The notes below the pieces were generated by a model, which saw only the letters and a program-made list of their open reading frames with translations, was not told the origin of the DNA and made no database searches. A stretch of 64,000 nt of DNA from Sedimenticola sp. (GTDB taxonomy: Bacteria > Pseudomonadota > Gammaproteobacteria > Chromatiales > Chromatiaceae), in NCBI GenBank assembly GCA_026985055.1, contig JALSQZ010000045.1, positions 1 through 64,000 of the forward strand, read 5' to 3'. The position numbers and the translations under genes are program-made. Positions 1 to 9,000 of this stretch are shown one piece after another. Every line of letters begins with the position of its first letter. Position 1 is the stretch's first letter.

Positions 1-144
1 CGGGCAAGCTGGGTGAAAAGATCCCGGGAAAAACCGGATAGCATGACAGGTACAAACTGTATCCAGCATAATCGTCACGCAACATACTGTAATTCATGGT
101 AAAAAACCCACATTTTGCGCGTTCTGGTGCAATATTCGGGTTAG
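1..144. mobile_element. MITE-A copy, right part, cut by window edge
   Basis: This is a non-coding element matching, base for base over most of its length, the right half of the copies at 56338-56580 (same orientation) and 12038-12278 (inverted). Its right terminus GGTGCAATATTCGGG ends at 140 and is followed by TTAG, the tetranucleotide that flanks the other copies directly. The left end lies before the window. It encodes nothing recognisable. It sits just past the stop codon of the response regulator gene. Confidence 0.75.
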
Positions 145-176
145 CCCGCATGTTGCAGTTGAAATATGCGGGTTAG
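141..176. repeat. Minimal MITE-A derivative (terminal hairpin only)
   Basis: Directly abutting the MITE-A copy and sharing its TTAG is a 28-bp palindrome with arms CCCGCAT and ATGCGGG, again followed by TTAG. The left arm continues as GTTGCA, as in the terminus of the MITE-A copy at 23346. It looks like an element reduced to its two ends. It lies 3 bp beyond the stop codon of the minus-strand regulator gene and could act as a 3'-end hairpin. Confidence 0.55.
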
Positions 177-179
177 CTT

Positions 180-803
180 TCAGGATTTTTCATTGTCTTC
201 TACAGATAGAACCATGCGCATCAGGTCAGACAGGCTGCCTGCCTGCATTTTGTCCATCACCCTGGCGCGGTGGGCTTCCACGGTGGACTGGCTTACGCAC
301 AGTTCCAGGGCGATGACCTTGTTGCGCTTTCCCGCCACGACCATTTTCATTACTTCCCGCTCCCGGGGGGTGAGTGTTTCCAGACGGGTGCGAATCTCTG
401 CCAGTTTGCTGGCGCGTCCGCGTTGTCGTGCATCCAGATCCAGGGCGCGATGCACGCTGTCCAGCAGCGCCTGGTCATTGAACGGCTTTTCGATGAAATC
501 AACAGCGCCGGCCTGGACGGCTCTCACGGCCATGGGAACGTCGCCGTGGCCGGTAACGATGATGACCGGAGGATGGATGGTCTCGGCAGCCAGGCGCGCC
601 TGAAGTTCCAGGCCACTCATGCCCGGCATGCGTACATCCAGTATCAGACAACCGGGCTGTGCGGGATCAAACTGCTGGAGAAAATCATTGCCTGATTCGA
701 AAGTCGATACCCTCAGGCCGACGGACTCCATGAGCAGGGCCAGCGCCTGGCGAACCTGCTGATCGTCATCGACAATGAAAACGGTGCTGGATGTATCACT
801 CAT
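180..803 (-). CDS. FixJ/TtrR-type response regulator (REC + LuxR HTH)
   Basis: This is a two-component response regulator of 207 aa. An N-terminal receiver domain carries the acidic pocket at D12-D14, the phospho-acceptor D56 in LDVRMPG, T84 and K106. A LuxR-type helix-turn-helix at about 144-186 starts with LTPREREVM. The start at 803 was chosen because MSDTSSTVFIVDDD begins a normal receiver domain; the 26 upstream residues in frame are not domain-like. The start codon overlaps the stop of the upstream kinase gene as ATGAGTGA, so translation is probably coupled and the two proteins form a cognate pair. FixJ/TtrR-type regulators activate transcription when phosphorylated. The target genes are not visible here; the MITE-A copy lies just downstream. 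Confidence 0.93.
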   Translation of the reverse strand: MSDTSSTVFIVDDDQQVRQALALLMESVGLRVSTFESGNDFLQQFDPAQPGCLILDVRMPGMSGLELQARLAAETIHPPVIIVTGHGDVPMAVRAVQAGAVDFIEKPFNDQALLDSVHRALDLDARQRGRASKLAEIRTRLETLTPREREVMKMVVAGKRNKVIALELCVSQSTVEAHRARVMDKMQAGSLSDLMRMVLSVEDNEKS

Positions 804-2973
804 CGTTGCTTTGCCGAACCGGAAGAGTAAATCGGAAAACAGCTCCCTTGCCGCCATGGCCATCATAATACAGGTTGCCATTGTGAGCGCTAATGATGCC
901 CATGCTTATGGACAAGCCCAGGCCCATTCCCTGTGCCTTGCTTGTGACAAAGGGGTCGAAAAGTTTGTCGCGTATGTCGGCACTCAACCCGGGGCCACTG
1001 TCTTCTACCGAGGTGATGACGGCGTTGCCACCGGCAGAGCGGGTTCTGAGCGTCAGTATGCGCTTTTCCCGGGGAACTTCCAGCATGGCTTCCAGGGCGT
1101 TGCGAACCAGATTGAGAATGACCTGGTCGATCTGTATCTGCTGTGCCTCGACCGCGGGAAGTTCATCGTCCAGATCGCGAACGACCCGCACTCCGGCCTT
1201 GCGTATTTCGGGTTCCAGCAACACCAGCACTTCTTCCACCAGACGATTGATGTTTACCAGTGTGTGCCTGGGTTCTTCCTTGCGCACGAACTGGCGCAGC
1301 TGCTGGATGATGCCGCCGGCGCGGCGTGCCTGGGCGCCTATGGTTTCCAGTACGTCCAGCACCCGGTCGGTACTGCAATCATCCGATTCCAGCAGACGCA
1401 TGCAGGCATCCGCATTGGTGGCGATGGCGGTAAGGGGCTGATTCAGTTCATGCGCCATGCCGGAAGCCATTTCACCCATGGTGCTCAGGCGCGCCACATG
1501 AGCCAGTTCCATCTGATACTGACGATCCGCTTCTGCTGCCTGCTTGCGGGCGCTGATGTCACGGAACACCACCACGGAACCCTTGATATTGCCCGTTTCG
1601 TCACGAATCGGGGTACTGCTGTATTCCACGGGAAAACTGCTGCCGTCCTTTTTCCAGAACAGGTCTTCTTCCACATACCGGGGTTTGCCCTCGTGGAAGG
1701 TGAGATAGACCGGGCATTCACTGCCGGGGTGGACGCTGCCATCCGCCCGGGTGTGATGCAGTATATGATGCTGGTTCTTGCCAATCAGGTCTTTCGCCCG
1801 CCAGCCGGATATTTCCGTGACCGCCTTGTTGATGAAGGTGGCGTTGCCTTGCAGATCGACACCATAGATGCCGTCTGCCACCGAATCCAGAATGAGGTTG
1901 TGCTGACGTTCGAGCATGCTCTTGGATTTTTTCAGCGCCCGGTTGAGTCGCGCCACCCAGCTGGTCATGATGATCATCAGGATCAGAAACAGCAAGGCGG
2001 TGATCAGCCAGTACCAGTATTTTTCTATGGCGTCGCTGAGAGTAAAGCGCGCCGGCTGATCATAGGGGCGCAAATGCAGGTCGCGCAACAGGTCGTGTAC
2101 CGGCTGATATTCCAGCGGCGTGGTCCAGCCGGCATATTCACCCCACTGGGCGGCGGGTTCCAGGGGAGACATCTGCAACAGCGCTATGGCTACCCGTCGC
2201 GCAAGCTGATCCGGAGTGTGCTGCAATTTGCTGAAAGGCCATTCCGGATAGAGGCGGGTACTGTGGGAAAAGGGATGCTCGGCATTCTTTTTTTGCCCCA
2301 GGATTCTGAATTCCCCGGACGAAGCGCTGCCATCTTCACTCATGAGTTCCAGAATACCCGTGCGCACCGTGCCAACCGCCACCTCGCCACGCTGGACAGC
2401 GCGCACCACTGCGTCATGGGTGCCGCCAAAGCGTAATACGGAGGTATCCCGGTAGGGGTTGATGCCGATATCCTTCAGTTCTTTCCATGCCATCTGGAAA
2501 CCGCCGAGGGAGGTTTTGTCCACAGCCATCAGGGATCTGCCGCGAATGTCCTCCAGGGACTGGATTTCCTTCCGGTCGGCGCGGGTAAAAATCACGCCAC
2601 CAAAAATATTCGAAGGCTGGCCATTGATGAGATTGTTGAGGGTGACGATTCGGGAAATGCGGTAGCGCACTTCCATGTTGACATAGATGCCGGGATTCAC
2701 CAGAAGAAAGTCCACATCCCCGTTTTTCACTGCGGGTTCGATTTCCCTGAAATCCAGCGGAACGATGACAAAATGATATTCGGGAATCACCCGGGAAAGA
2801 TAGTCTGCCGTAGGCGACCAGTTGCGCAGCGTGGCTTCATCGCCCCGATGACTGAGCACCCCTATGGATACTTCAGGCGGTTCTGTCTCGGCATGTCCGA
2901 TAGCGGACAGACACAGTAACAGCGATAACAGGATTTTCCAAAATGGTTCAGCCACGAGGCGCTTCCAGAGCAT
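796..2973 (-). CDS. TtrS/ThsS-like sensor histidine kinase (PhnD-like sensor, PAS, HisKA, HATPase)
   Basis: This is a membrane sensor kinase of 725 aa. It has a signal peptide (hydrophobic LLSLLLCLSAIGHA), a periplasmic PhnD-type ligand-binding domain (about 35-285), a membrane helix (about 320-340), a PAS domain (about 356-479), then a dimerisation/phospho-acceptor domain with H508 in GMAHELNQPLTAI and a GHKL ATPase with N625 and DSGPG at 658. A periplasmic PhnD-like domain on a FixL-type kinase, coupled to a FixJ-type regulator, is the layout of the tetrathionate (TtrSR) and thiosulfate (ThsSR) sensors; the inserted PAS domain is extra. The ligand is therefore inferred to be a sulfur oxyanion but not proven. 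The gene overlaps the end of thiO. ATG 2973 gives the more basic signal peptide. GTG 2955, overlapping the thiO stop as GTGGCTGA and preceded by GGAAG, is an equally possible start. Confidence 0.88.
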   Translation of the reverse strand: MLWKRLVAEPFWKILLSLLLCLSAIGHAETEPPEVSIGVLSHRGDEATLRNWSPTADYLSRVIPEYHFVIVPLDFREIEPAVKNGDVDFLLVNPGIYVNMEVRYRISRIVTLNNLINGQPSNIFGGVIFTRADRKEIQSLEDIRGRSLMAVDKTSLGGFQMAWKELKDIGINPYRDTSVLRFGGTHDAVVRAVQRGEVAVGTVRTGILELMSEDGSASSGEFRILGQKKNAEHPFSHSTRLYPEWPFSKLQHTPDQLARRVAIALLQMSPLEPAAQWGEYAGWTTPLEYQPVHDLLRDLHLRPYDQPARFTLSDAIEKYWYWLITALLFLILMIIMTSWVARLNRALKKSKSMLERQHNLILDSVADGIYGVDLQGNATFINKAVTEISGWRAKDLIGKNQHHILHHTRADGSVHPGSECPVYLTFHEGKPRYVEEDLFWKKDGSSFPVEYSSTPIRDETGNIKGSVVVFRDISARKQAAEADRQYQMELAHVARLSTMGEMASGMAHELNQPLTAIATNADACMRLLESDDCSTDRVLDVLETIGAQARRAGGIIQQLRQFVRKEEPRHTLVNINRLVEEVLVLLEPEIRKAGVRVVRDLDDELPAVEAQQIQIDQVILNLVRNALEAMLEVPREKRILTLRTRSAGGNAVITSVEDSGPGLSADIRDKLFDPFVTSKAQGMGLGLSISMGIISAHNGNLYYDGHGGKGAVFRFTLPVRQSNDE

Positions 2974-4039
2974 AGGGCAGGGGATCGACAACGGTTTTCC
3001 GCTGCAGTACCAGATCGGCAAGCAGTTGCGCGGAGCCCGCTCCCAGCACCACGCCATTGCGGTAATGTCCCGCATTGAAGTACAGGTTTTCCATTTGCGG
3101 ATGGCGGGCAATATAAGGCACTCCGGCAGGGGCAGCCGGACGCAATCCCGCCCAGTGTTTCTCGACAGGGTATTTTTCCAGGATCGGGAAACGTTGCCGG
3201 GCCAGTTGCGTCAGTTCTTCTCCAGCCGCTGCTGTGGTGGATTTGTCAAAACCCGCTTCTTCCAGTGTACTGCCAAACAGGACTCTTCCATCCCTGCGGG
3301 GGATGATGTAGCGGTTTTCCTCCAGCATCATGTGTCGGATCAGTCCCGGTACGGCATGGAACAGCAGCATTTGTCCACGCACCGGTCGAATCTCGGGGGG
3401 CGTCGGAAGGGTGCGTGCGAGTTGTCCTGTCCATGCGCCGCTGCAGATGACGATGCTGTCCGCTGAAAATCCGCCGGCCGCGGTGAGAACCTGGCGAACA
3501 TGTTGCTCATCATGCTCAAATCCGGTGACCGGAGTATGGCTATGAATGGTCACGCCGCGGTTGGCCAGATCCTTTATCAGTGCTTTTACCAGACGCGGGT
3601 TGCGTACCTGGCCGATGTCAGGCAGCCACAGCAGCGATTCCGGAGGATGGACCCGCGCGGGCTCCAGTTCCCGTAGAGCCGGACGCTGTTCCAGGGAAAT
3701 ACGATAACCCCAATGATCCGCCCAGTTGAAGGCCATGGTCTGTTCCTCAGGGGCCAGAATGAACAGGCCGGAGCGGGTGTATTCGGGATCGATTCCGGTG
3801 TCATGGTGCAACTGCTGGCACAGTTCGGGGTAGGTCTGGTGTCCTATGACGGCGAGTCGTGAAATGCTGTCGGGATATCGCCAGGCATACAGGGGAGACA
3901 GGATTCCGCCACCCGCCCAGGAGGACTCTCTGGCCGGTTCAGCGCGTTCCAGCAGGGTGACATCAGCCCCTGCCATGCTCAGCTCCCGGGCGCTGAGAAG
4001 GCCAATGATTCCGGCACCGATGACAAGCACATCACTCAT
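2948..4039 (-). CDS. thiO: Glycine oxidase ThiO (FAD-dependent)
   Basis: This is a 363-aa flavoprotein of the D-amino-acid-oxidase/glycine-oxidase family. It starts with the dinucleotide-binding motif VIGAGIIGLLSARELS and contains the family segment SSWAGGGILSPLYAWRYP. The C-terminus has WAGLRPAAPAGVPYIA and GHYRNGVVLGAGSA, typical of ThiO. ThiO oxidises glycine to iminoglycine (dehydroglycine) for the thiazole half of thiamine in the cytoplasm. The start codon lies inside the first of three tandem copies of the gene's own 5' end (4011-4175), and a perfect palindrome sits just upstream. Its end overlaps the sensor kinase gene, so thiO, kinase and regulator look like one transcript, although a functional link between thiamine synthesis and the two-component system is not obvious. 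Confidence 0.92.
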   Translation of the reverse strand: MSDVLVIGAGIIGLLSARELSMAGADVTLLERAEPARESSWAGGGILSPLYAWRYPDSISRLAVIGHQTYPELCQQLHHDTGIDPEYTRSGLFILAPEEQTMAFNWADHWGYRISLEQRPALRELEPARVHPPESLLWLPDIGQVRNPRLVKALIKDLANRGVTIHSHTPVTGFEHDEQHVRQVLTAAGGFSADSIVICSGAWTGQLARTLPTPPEIRPVRGQMLLFHAVPGLIRHMMLEENRYIIPRRDGRVLFGSTLEEAGFDKSTTAAAGEELTQLARQRFPILEKYPVEKHWAGLRPAAPAGVPYIARHPQMENLYFNAGHYRNGVVLGAGSAQLLADLVLQRKTVVDPLPYALEAPRG

Positions 4040-4175
4040 GGTTTACTCCTGTATTTTCTGTGAAAATACAGCGGTTTCCCGGCACCAATGACAAGTACAT
4101 CACTCATGGTTTGCTTCTGTATTTTTCGTGAAAATACAGCGGCTGCCAGGCACCAATAACAAGTACATTACTCAT
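4011..4175. repeat. Tandem triplication of the thiO 5' end and leader (68-bp period)
   Basis: Three consecutive copies start near 4011, 4079 and 4147; the third is truncated. Each contains, on the minus strand, the leader with a palindrome (copies 1 and 2), an ATG and about the first ten codons of thiO (copy 1 MSDVLVIGAG, copy 3 beginning MSNVLVIGA). Only copy 1 is continuous with the gene. The copies differ by several substitutions, so the duplication is not recent. Confidence 0.9.
4049..4071. promoter_or_regulatory. Perfect 10-bp inverted repeat upstream of thiO
   Basis: CTGTATTTTC and GAAAATACAG are separated by TGT, 10 bp upstream of the thiO start. A near-identical copy at 4117-4139 belongs to the duplicated leader. 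Its length and symmetry fit a dimeric repressor operator. It lacks the spacing of the E. coli LexA box and has no run of T after it that would make it a convincing terminator. The regulator is unknown. Confidence 0.45.
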
Positions 4176-4185
4176 GATTCACTCT

Positions 4186-4221
4186 CCCTCTCCCCTGGGG
4201 GAGAGGGTCGGGGAGAGGGGG
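4186..4221. repeat. GC-rich palindromic repeat unit
   Basis: CCCTCTCCCC pairs with GGGGAGAGGG (4198-4207), followed by another GGGGAGAGGGG. Intergenic repeats of this CTCTCCCC/GGGGAGAG type are common in proteobacterial genomes. Here it separates the thiO triplication from the Uma2 pseudogene. Confidence 0.5.
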
Positions 4222-4227
4222 AAGTCG

Positions 4228-4773
4228 TCACGCCCAGATTTTCGAAAAATCGAAACTGATCCGGCATTTCCCAAGGTCGAAATCACAGCATTCATCCGTG
4301 GCGTCCATCACTTTGATGTAACGGCCTTCATGCAGACTGTACACCTTGGCAAGCTGCTCTTCGGGATCGACGATGACATAGTGCCGCACTCCTTCTTATT
4401 CATACAGGGCAAACTTGGTGTTCTTGTCTTTCGATGCTGTAGATTTCGAAAGAACTTCGAAGATCATAATGGGTGCTTTGCGCAGATAAGTGTCTGTTAC
4501 TTCATCGCAAATCACCAGGTTGTCAGGCTGTACCACCGTGTCTTCGTCGATTTTCCAGTCCACGGGCAACAGCGCCAGGCATGCCTCACACTCCGACAAT
4601 GCGCGATCAAGTCCGACAGCAATATGTTGACAGATTTTCTGATGCTGTATGGAAGGCGTGGGCGTCATGGCGTAAGGAATGCCATGAATCAACTCCCAGC
4701 GGCCTTCCCATTGCACATAATCTTCGTAGGTATAGTGAGGTAGATCCTCATCTCTCGGGTGTCCCACGGCCAC
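4228..4773 (-). pseudogene. Uma2-family (DUF820) putative endonuclease, in-frame nonsense codon
   Basis: The frame from ATG 4773 to TGA 4228 is 181 codons, the usual Uma2 size, and is interrupted only by TAA at 4396-4398. Before the stop are the N-terminal signature (YTYEDYVQWEGRWELIHG), VVQPDNLVICD and IMIFEVLSKSTASKDKNTK. After it, still in frame, come EGVRHYVIVDPEEQLAKVY and the C-terminal beta strands. These are the PD-(D/E)XK-like core elements of the family, so the reading frame was intact until one change, probably a Lys codon to TAA. A truncated 125-aa product would lose part of the core. Uma2 proteins are common and often multicopy; their function is poorly known. Confidence 0.85.
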
Positions 4774-4969
4774 GCCTCCTGGTTTGTCATCCGGGTTTGA
4801 TTATACAACACTGGAAGCCTGTCCCTTCCAGCAGGCGCAGAACCCAGCCCTTTTCCCGCAAACGGAAAAGAGATGGAATTGGATGTTTTGTGACGGCTGC
4901 TCCTATCCGCAAGGGGCATTATTTTGCTATGGTTGCCTGATAAACAGTTGATTCAACGAGGGGATACAG

Positions 4970-5395
4970 GTGAAGCGAACAATAATTGCAGGATTGGCGG
5001 GGCTGGTGATTCTGGGCGGACTTGCACAAGCCAAGGTTTATCGCTGGGTGGATGAAAACGGAAAAGTAGTCTATTCCCAGTCACCGCCTCCGGAAAGCAT
5101 CAAGGCAGAGGAAATTCAGGTGAATGCGCCGCCTCCGGCGACTGCAGCGGAGCCAAAAAAGGAAGATGCTGCTGTAACCGAGGTGAGTGAAAAGGAAAAG
5201 GGCAATCCGGCATTGGATACCAAGTTGCGCAAGGAATACTGTAAAAAAGGCCATCAGAATCTCAAAGTGCTGGAAGAAGCGGGGCCGGATATGGGTTTCG
5301 TCACCGAGGATCACAAACTGCTCAAGTTCACGCCGGAACAAAAGGCCATGAAGATCAAGGAAGCCAGGGCGGTGGTCAAGGCATATTGTGATTAG
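4970..5395 (+). CDS. DUF4124 domain-containing secreted protein
   Basis: This is a 141-aa protein with an N-terminal signal peptide (MKRTIIAGLAGLVILGGLAQA) followed at once by a DUF4124 motif, KVYRWVDENGKVVYSQSPPP. It then has a Pro/Ala/Glu/Lys-rich linker and a C-terminal segment with one Cys pair (KEYCKKG and VVKAYCD). DUF4124 proteins are small periplasmic or envelope proteins of gamma- and betaproteobacteria without an assigned activity. The start is GTG at 4970, preceded by GAGGGG. The gene stands alone and ends at a bidirectional terminator shared with pilE. Confidence 0.85.
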   Translation: MKRTIIAGLAGLVILGGLAQAKVYRWVDENGKVVYSQSPPPESIKAEEIQVNAPPPATAAEPKKEDAAVTEVSEKEKGNPALDTKLRKEYCKKGHQNLKVLEEAGPDMGFVTEDHKLLKFTPEQKAMKIKEARAVVKAYCD

Positions 5396-5410
5396 TTGAT
5401 TGTTAAACTC

Positions 5411-5435
5411 AAAAAACCGCCGGTTGGCGGTTTTT
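5411..5435. terminator. Bidirectional rho-independent terminator
   Basis: AAACCGCC and GGCGGTTT form a stem flanked by a run of A on the left and T on the right. It lies between two convergent genes, the DUF4124 gene and pilE, and can serve both strands. Confidence 0.85.
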
Positions 5436-5456
5436 GGGGAGGATTGTGGATCAAGC

Positions 5457-5918
5457 TTATTCAGCCCAGGAATTGGTCCAGCTGCCTCCTTTTCTGTAGC
5501 GCTTTCGTCCGTTGGACCACAAATCGTAAAACTCAATATCATCATTCACCTGGTCGGTTCCCGGTCGCCGTCTGGCCCGCAGTCTGTAGCAGTTTGTTAT
5601 GGCGCAATTAGCATTAGGCGCCAGTACCCGTACCTGGTACCAACGGTTGCTGGCTGGTACATTGATAGGGACGTTGTTCCAGTTTGCTGCGGGGTAGCCG
5701 ATGTCAGTCAGATCGGCCGAATAGCTGGCGTTTCTTGCATACAGGGCTTCCAGCTTCTGCGCCACTTCAGTGAGCGCGGCTTTTGCGTCGGCGCGGCGCG
5801 CCTTGCGTACATGATCGATATAGCCGGGATAGGCAATGGCGGCCAGTACTCCCACCACCGCGACGACAATCATCAGCTCGACAAGGGTAAAACCCGGGGT
5901 CTTTTTCATGTTTCTCAT
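5457..5918 (-). CDS. pilE: Type IV minor pilin PilE-like
   Basis: This is a prepilin of about 153 aa. The class III leader ends at TPG, followed by FTLVELMIVVAVVGVLAAIA with Glu at +5, and then a helix rich in charged residues (VRKARRADAKAALTEVAQKLE). Two Cys in the C-terminal half (NANCAITNCYRL) could form the pilin D-loop disulfide. ATG 5918 is preferred because AGGA lies 7 nt upstream; ATG 5924 and 5909 are in frame. It is the last gene of the minor-pilin operon, downstream of pilY1, as in Pseudomonas. Minor pilins prime pilus assembly at the inner membrane. Confidence 0.9.
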   Translation of the reverse strand: MRNMKKTPGFTLVELMIVVAVVGVLAAIAYPGYIDHVRKARRADAKAALTEVAQKLEALYARNASYSADLTDIGYPAANWNNVPINVPASNRWYQVRVLAPNANCAITNCYRLRARRRPGTDQVNDDIEFYDLWSNGRKRYRKGGSWTNSWAE

Positions 5919-6030
5919 AATCATGTCCTGACTATCTGTGGCAATTTTGGGCTTGGACTATTGCAGTTTTCCTGATGGTTTTGTGCATGTAACACATGTT
6001 ATTGCATTCTTCCTGTTCAACATCATGCGG

Positions 6031-9000
6031 CTAGTCTTCGATAACCTCTTCCCACGATACCGGGTGGAAGCGATCCGGCCAGCGGGCGGCTTCTTCCAGG
6101 CCGACAATGGCCAACACTTCACCACCGAGCTTCACGTTGCCGCTGTCATCCACGGCTTTCGGGAACATGAGCGCGGGAGCAGGCGGCATGCCGGGCACGC
6201 TCAACAGTTTTTTCCGGTCACCAATGTTCTTGGATGAGCTGTCGCCATCCATTTCGGCGAAGATGGAAGCACCATTGGTCATGTTGAGTGCATAAAAATG
6301 GGACTCGCCCGAGGTGCTTTGGGCATCGCAGGCATCGGTGCTCGCGGATCGGTCGCCATTGTATGTGGTAAACAGAACGGCATAGTCATACACTTTGGCT
6401 GCGGAAAAGCCTTTCTCTCCGTCCGCCAGATCGATGAGCCAGCCATCCGCCGCATTCAATGCGTTTTCCGCAGCAACCCGTTCCACCGAAGTGCCATCCT
6501 GTATCAGGTTGTCTGTCGCGTCATACAGGTCACTTTCCTTGATAGGATTGGGATAGTCAGGCTCGCCATCGCCGTCGCTGTCAACCGGGGCGCTCCATAC
6601 ATTGGGATCCTTGATCATGTAGAAACGATCATTCTCCACCGACTTGGAAAGCGGTTCAGGGCGATGTCCGGATGTGATCATGAGAGCAAGATACTGTACC
6701 CCGCCGCGATTGTAATAAGCGACCTCCGGCGTGTTGAAGAAGCGCTGGAAGTCCCTGCCGTTTTCATCGGCATCGGATGGATCGTTCACGTCCGCAACCA
6801 CGGTGGCGGTCAGGTCGTTGCTGCCAGTCAGGGATGCCAGGGCAGCATCCGGTATATCCACCCGAATCAGCCGGCCACCCACATCCGCCGCATACAATCT
6901 GTCGGTGATGCCGTTGGCGTTGATATCCACCGGCAGAATGTCACCGGCAATGGCATTGTTCATGTCTCCTTCCACCAGATCACTGTCGGTGATGCTTTTG
7001 ATCAGTGCCCCGGTTTTCGGGTTGACGATGTAGATCGCCTTGCCGACGCTGTCGTTACTGCGGCCAATGGCCGTGTCACCGGAATTGAAAACGCCGTCGT
7101 TGTTGTTGTCTACAAAACTATTATCCTGAGCGGTGTCATAGCCACCACCAAAGATGAGAACTTCCTGGGCGCTGGCGCCTTCGATCTCCAGTTTCGTGAA
7201 AATGGGTTTGGACCAGGTTTGCCCCAGCTGGCTGAAGCTGCCGTTGCCACCTTCTATGATCCAGGCCATTTCCGGGCTGGTGGGATCAGTGATGTCCAGG
7301 GCATAGTAGTTACTGCCGCCGCGGCGCATGCCCTGAACCAGGTAACGATGCCCGTCATCCGTGGTATAGACCACGGTCGGGCCATCGAGTCCGTAGATGG
7401 GTTTGGTCACATGGCCGTGATCATTGGAGGGAATGGGTTCTCCGGAGGGAGTATGCGGCTTGCCTGCATTCCAGTCACCGATAAAGTTGTCGGAAACCGT
7501 GTCCAGCAGTTCTTCTGGCATAAAGGCCCAAAGCTCTTCCCCGGTATCGCCGTCCAGTGCGTGGAGCATGCCCTCGGTGGTGGCAACGAAGATGAATTCA
7601 TCGCCTCCGTGACGAACCACGACCGGATGGGTATGCAGGGGCGCGCCCATTTCATACTTGTGGGATACGGTGATGGTGCCACCGTCACCGTTTGGCAGGG
7701 TGAGATCCTCTTTCCAGGTCAGCCAGTCGAGAAGTGCCGTCTTGATGGCATTGAAGGAGTTGCCAAGAGCACTCAGATCGCTGATTTGCTCCAGTTCCCC
7801 GAGAACATTGCTGTCCAGTGCGCTGTTACCGGACTCCACCCGGTTCTCAGTGGCGGTCAGGTCACTGTTGTTTCCCAGATAGGTATAGAGATTACGGGTT
7901 TGGCCGGAAGCCACGGTGAAATGAGAAACCGCACCACCCGTAGTGGGATCGCCTCCGTCACTGGCGCCTTCATTCCATTTGTCCGTAGCGTCCACGAAAT
8001 GAAAATTGCTGTCGATGGCGCGGTCGTCGTTTTTGTCGCGAATGACGATAACCTTGGCGGAATCAGGGTTTGAGGGGACACTGAGCTCATAGGAAATCCT
8101 GTATTTTTTCAGGTTGCCATACCAGCCCTGGTGCACGCCAGGCTTGAAAACCGGAACATAGATATCATCACCACTGATGGCCGCGTTGTTCTGGTCAAAA
8201 GGAATGCTTGGTGCGGTATAGGTGTAGGGAATGGATGTTTGCGCGCCGGTCAGAATGGTCTGAAAAGCCGCCGTCAACTGGGCTTCGTTACCGGCGGGGA
8301 AGTAACTGCCGCCGCCATGGATGGCAACATCATTCATAAACGTCTGCTCACCAGTACCCGATTGCGCAGCAGGTCCCATACCAACGGTGTGGGTGATGAT
8401 GTTCTGGATACGTAGTGGCGCGCTGGGGTCTTCGACAGGCTGATCCCACTCGCCACCGGTCTTGAGGTCGGCGTTAACCGCCCAACTGACGATTTCGTCG
8501 GCACAGCGTCCGCCCCACCCATCATTGTTATCGTAGGGATTCCCGGCATGGTCGGTGCATGTGGTGCCTCTGTACATCTTGGTGCCAGGATCAGACAGGG
8601 TGCCGCCAATGTCGTTGAAAAAATAGTTGCTGTTCGGGCTTCCATCCGACATGAAAACGATGAAGTTTTTCTTGCACCAGTTGCCTGCCGGATCATTTCC
8701 GGCAAGGGGGGAGCTTCTGCCAAGGAAGCCGTTCGTGTACCAGTACACCCCAGCGGAGAGTGCATGCATTGAAGGAGTGCCATATTTGGGTGTAAGGCTG
8801 GTCACAGCACTGACCATGGCAGTTCTTTCATTACCGATCAGGGCGAAATCCTGAACCACCCGGGTCGGGTTGTTGGGAGAGTTGCTGGTTGTATAAGCCA
8901 GAATACCCGCGTTGATATTGTCATTGTTCGTGTCGTTCAACACGGTGGTCATGGCATTCTTCAACTGGGTCATGCGACTGGGAGAACCCGCGACCATGCT

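Noticed and set aside
775..2436. Open frame of 553 codons on the plus strand
   Set aside because: It lies antisense to the sensor kinase and response regulator genes, has no family motifs, and is explained by codon bias of the real genes.
4049..4071. LexA box at the thiO palindrome
   Set aside because: The palindrome has CTGT and ACAG ends but is 23 bp with a TGT centre, not the 16-bp CTG-N10-CAG box, and thiO is not an SOS-type gene.
6298..8073. Open frame of 591 codons on the plus strand
   Set aside because: It is antisense to pilY1, which has clear VWA and propeller motifs; the antisense frame shows no domain.
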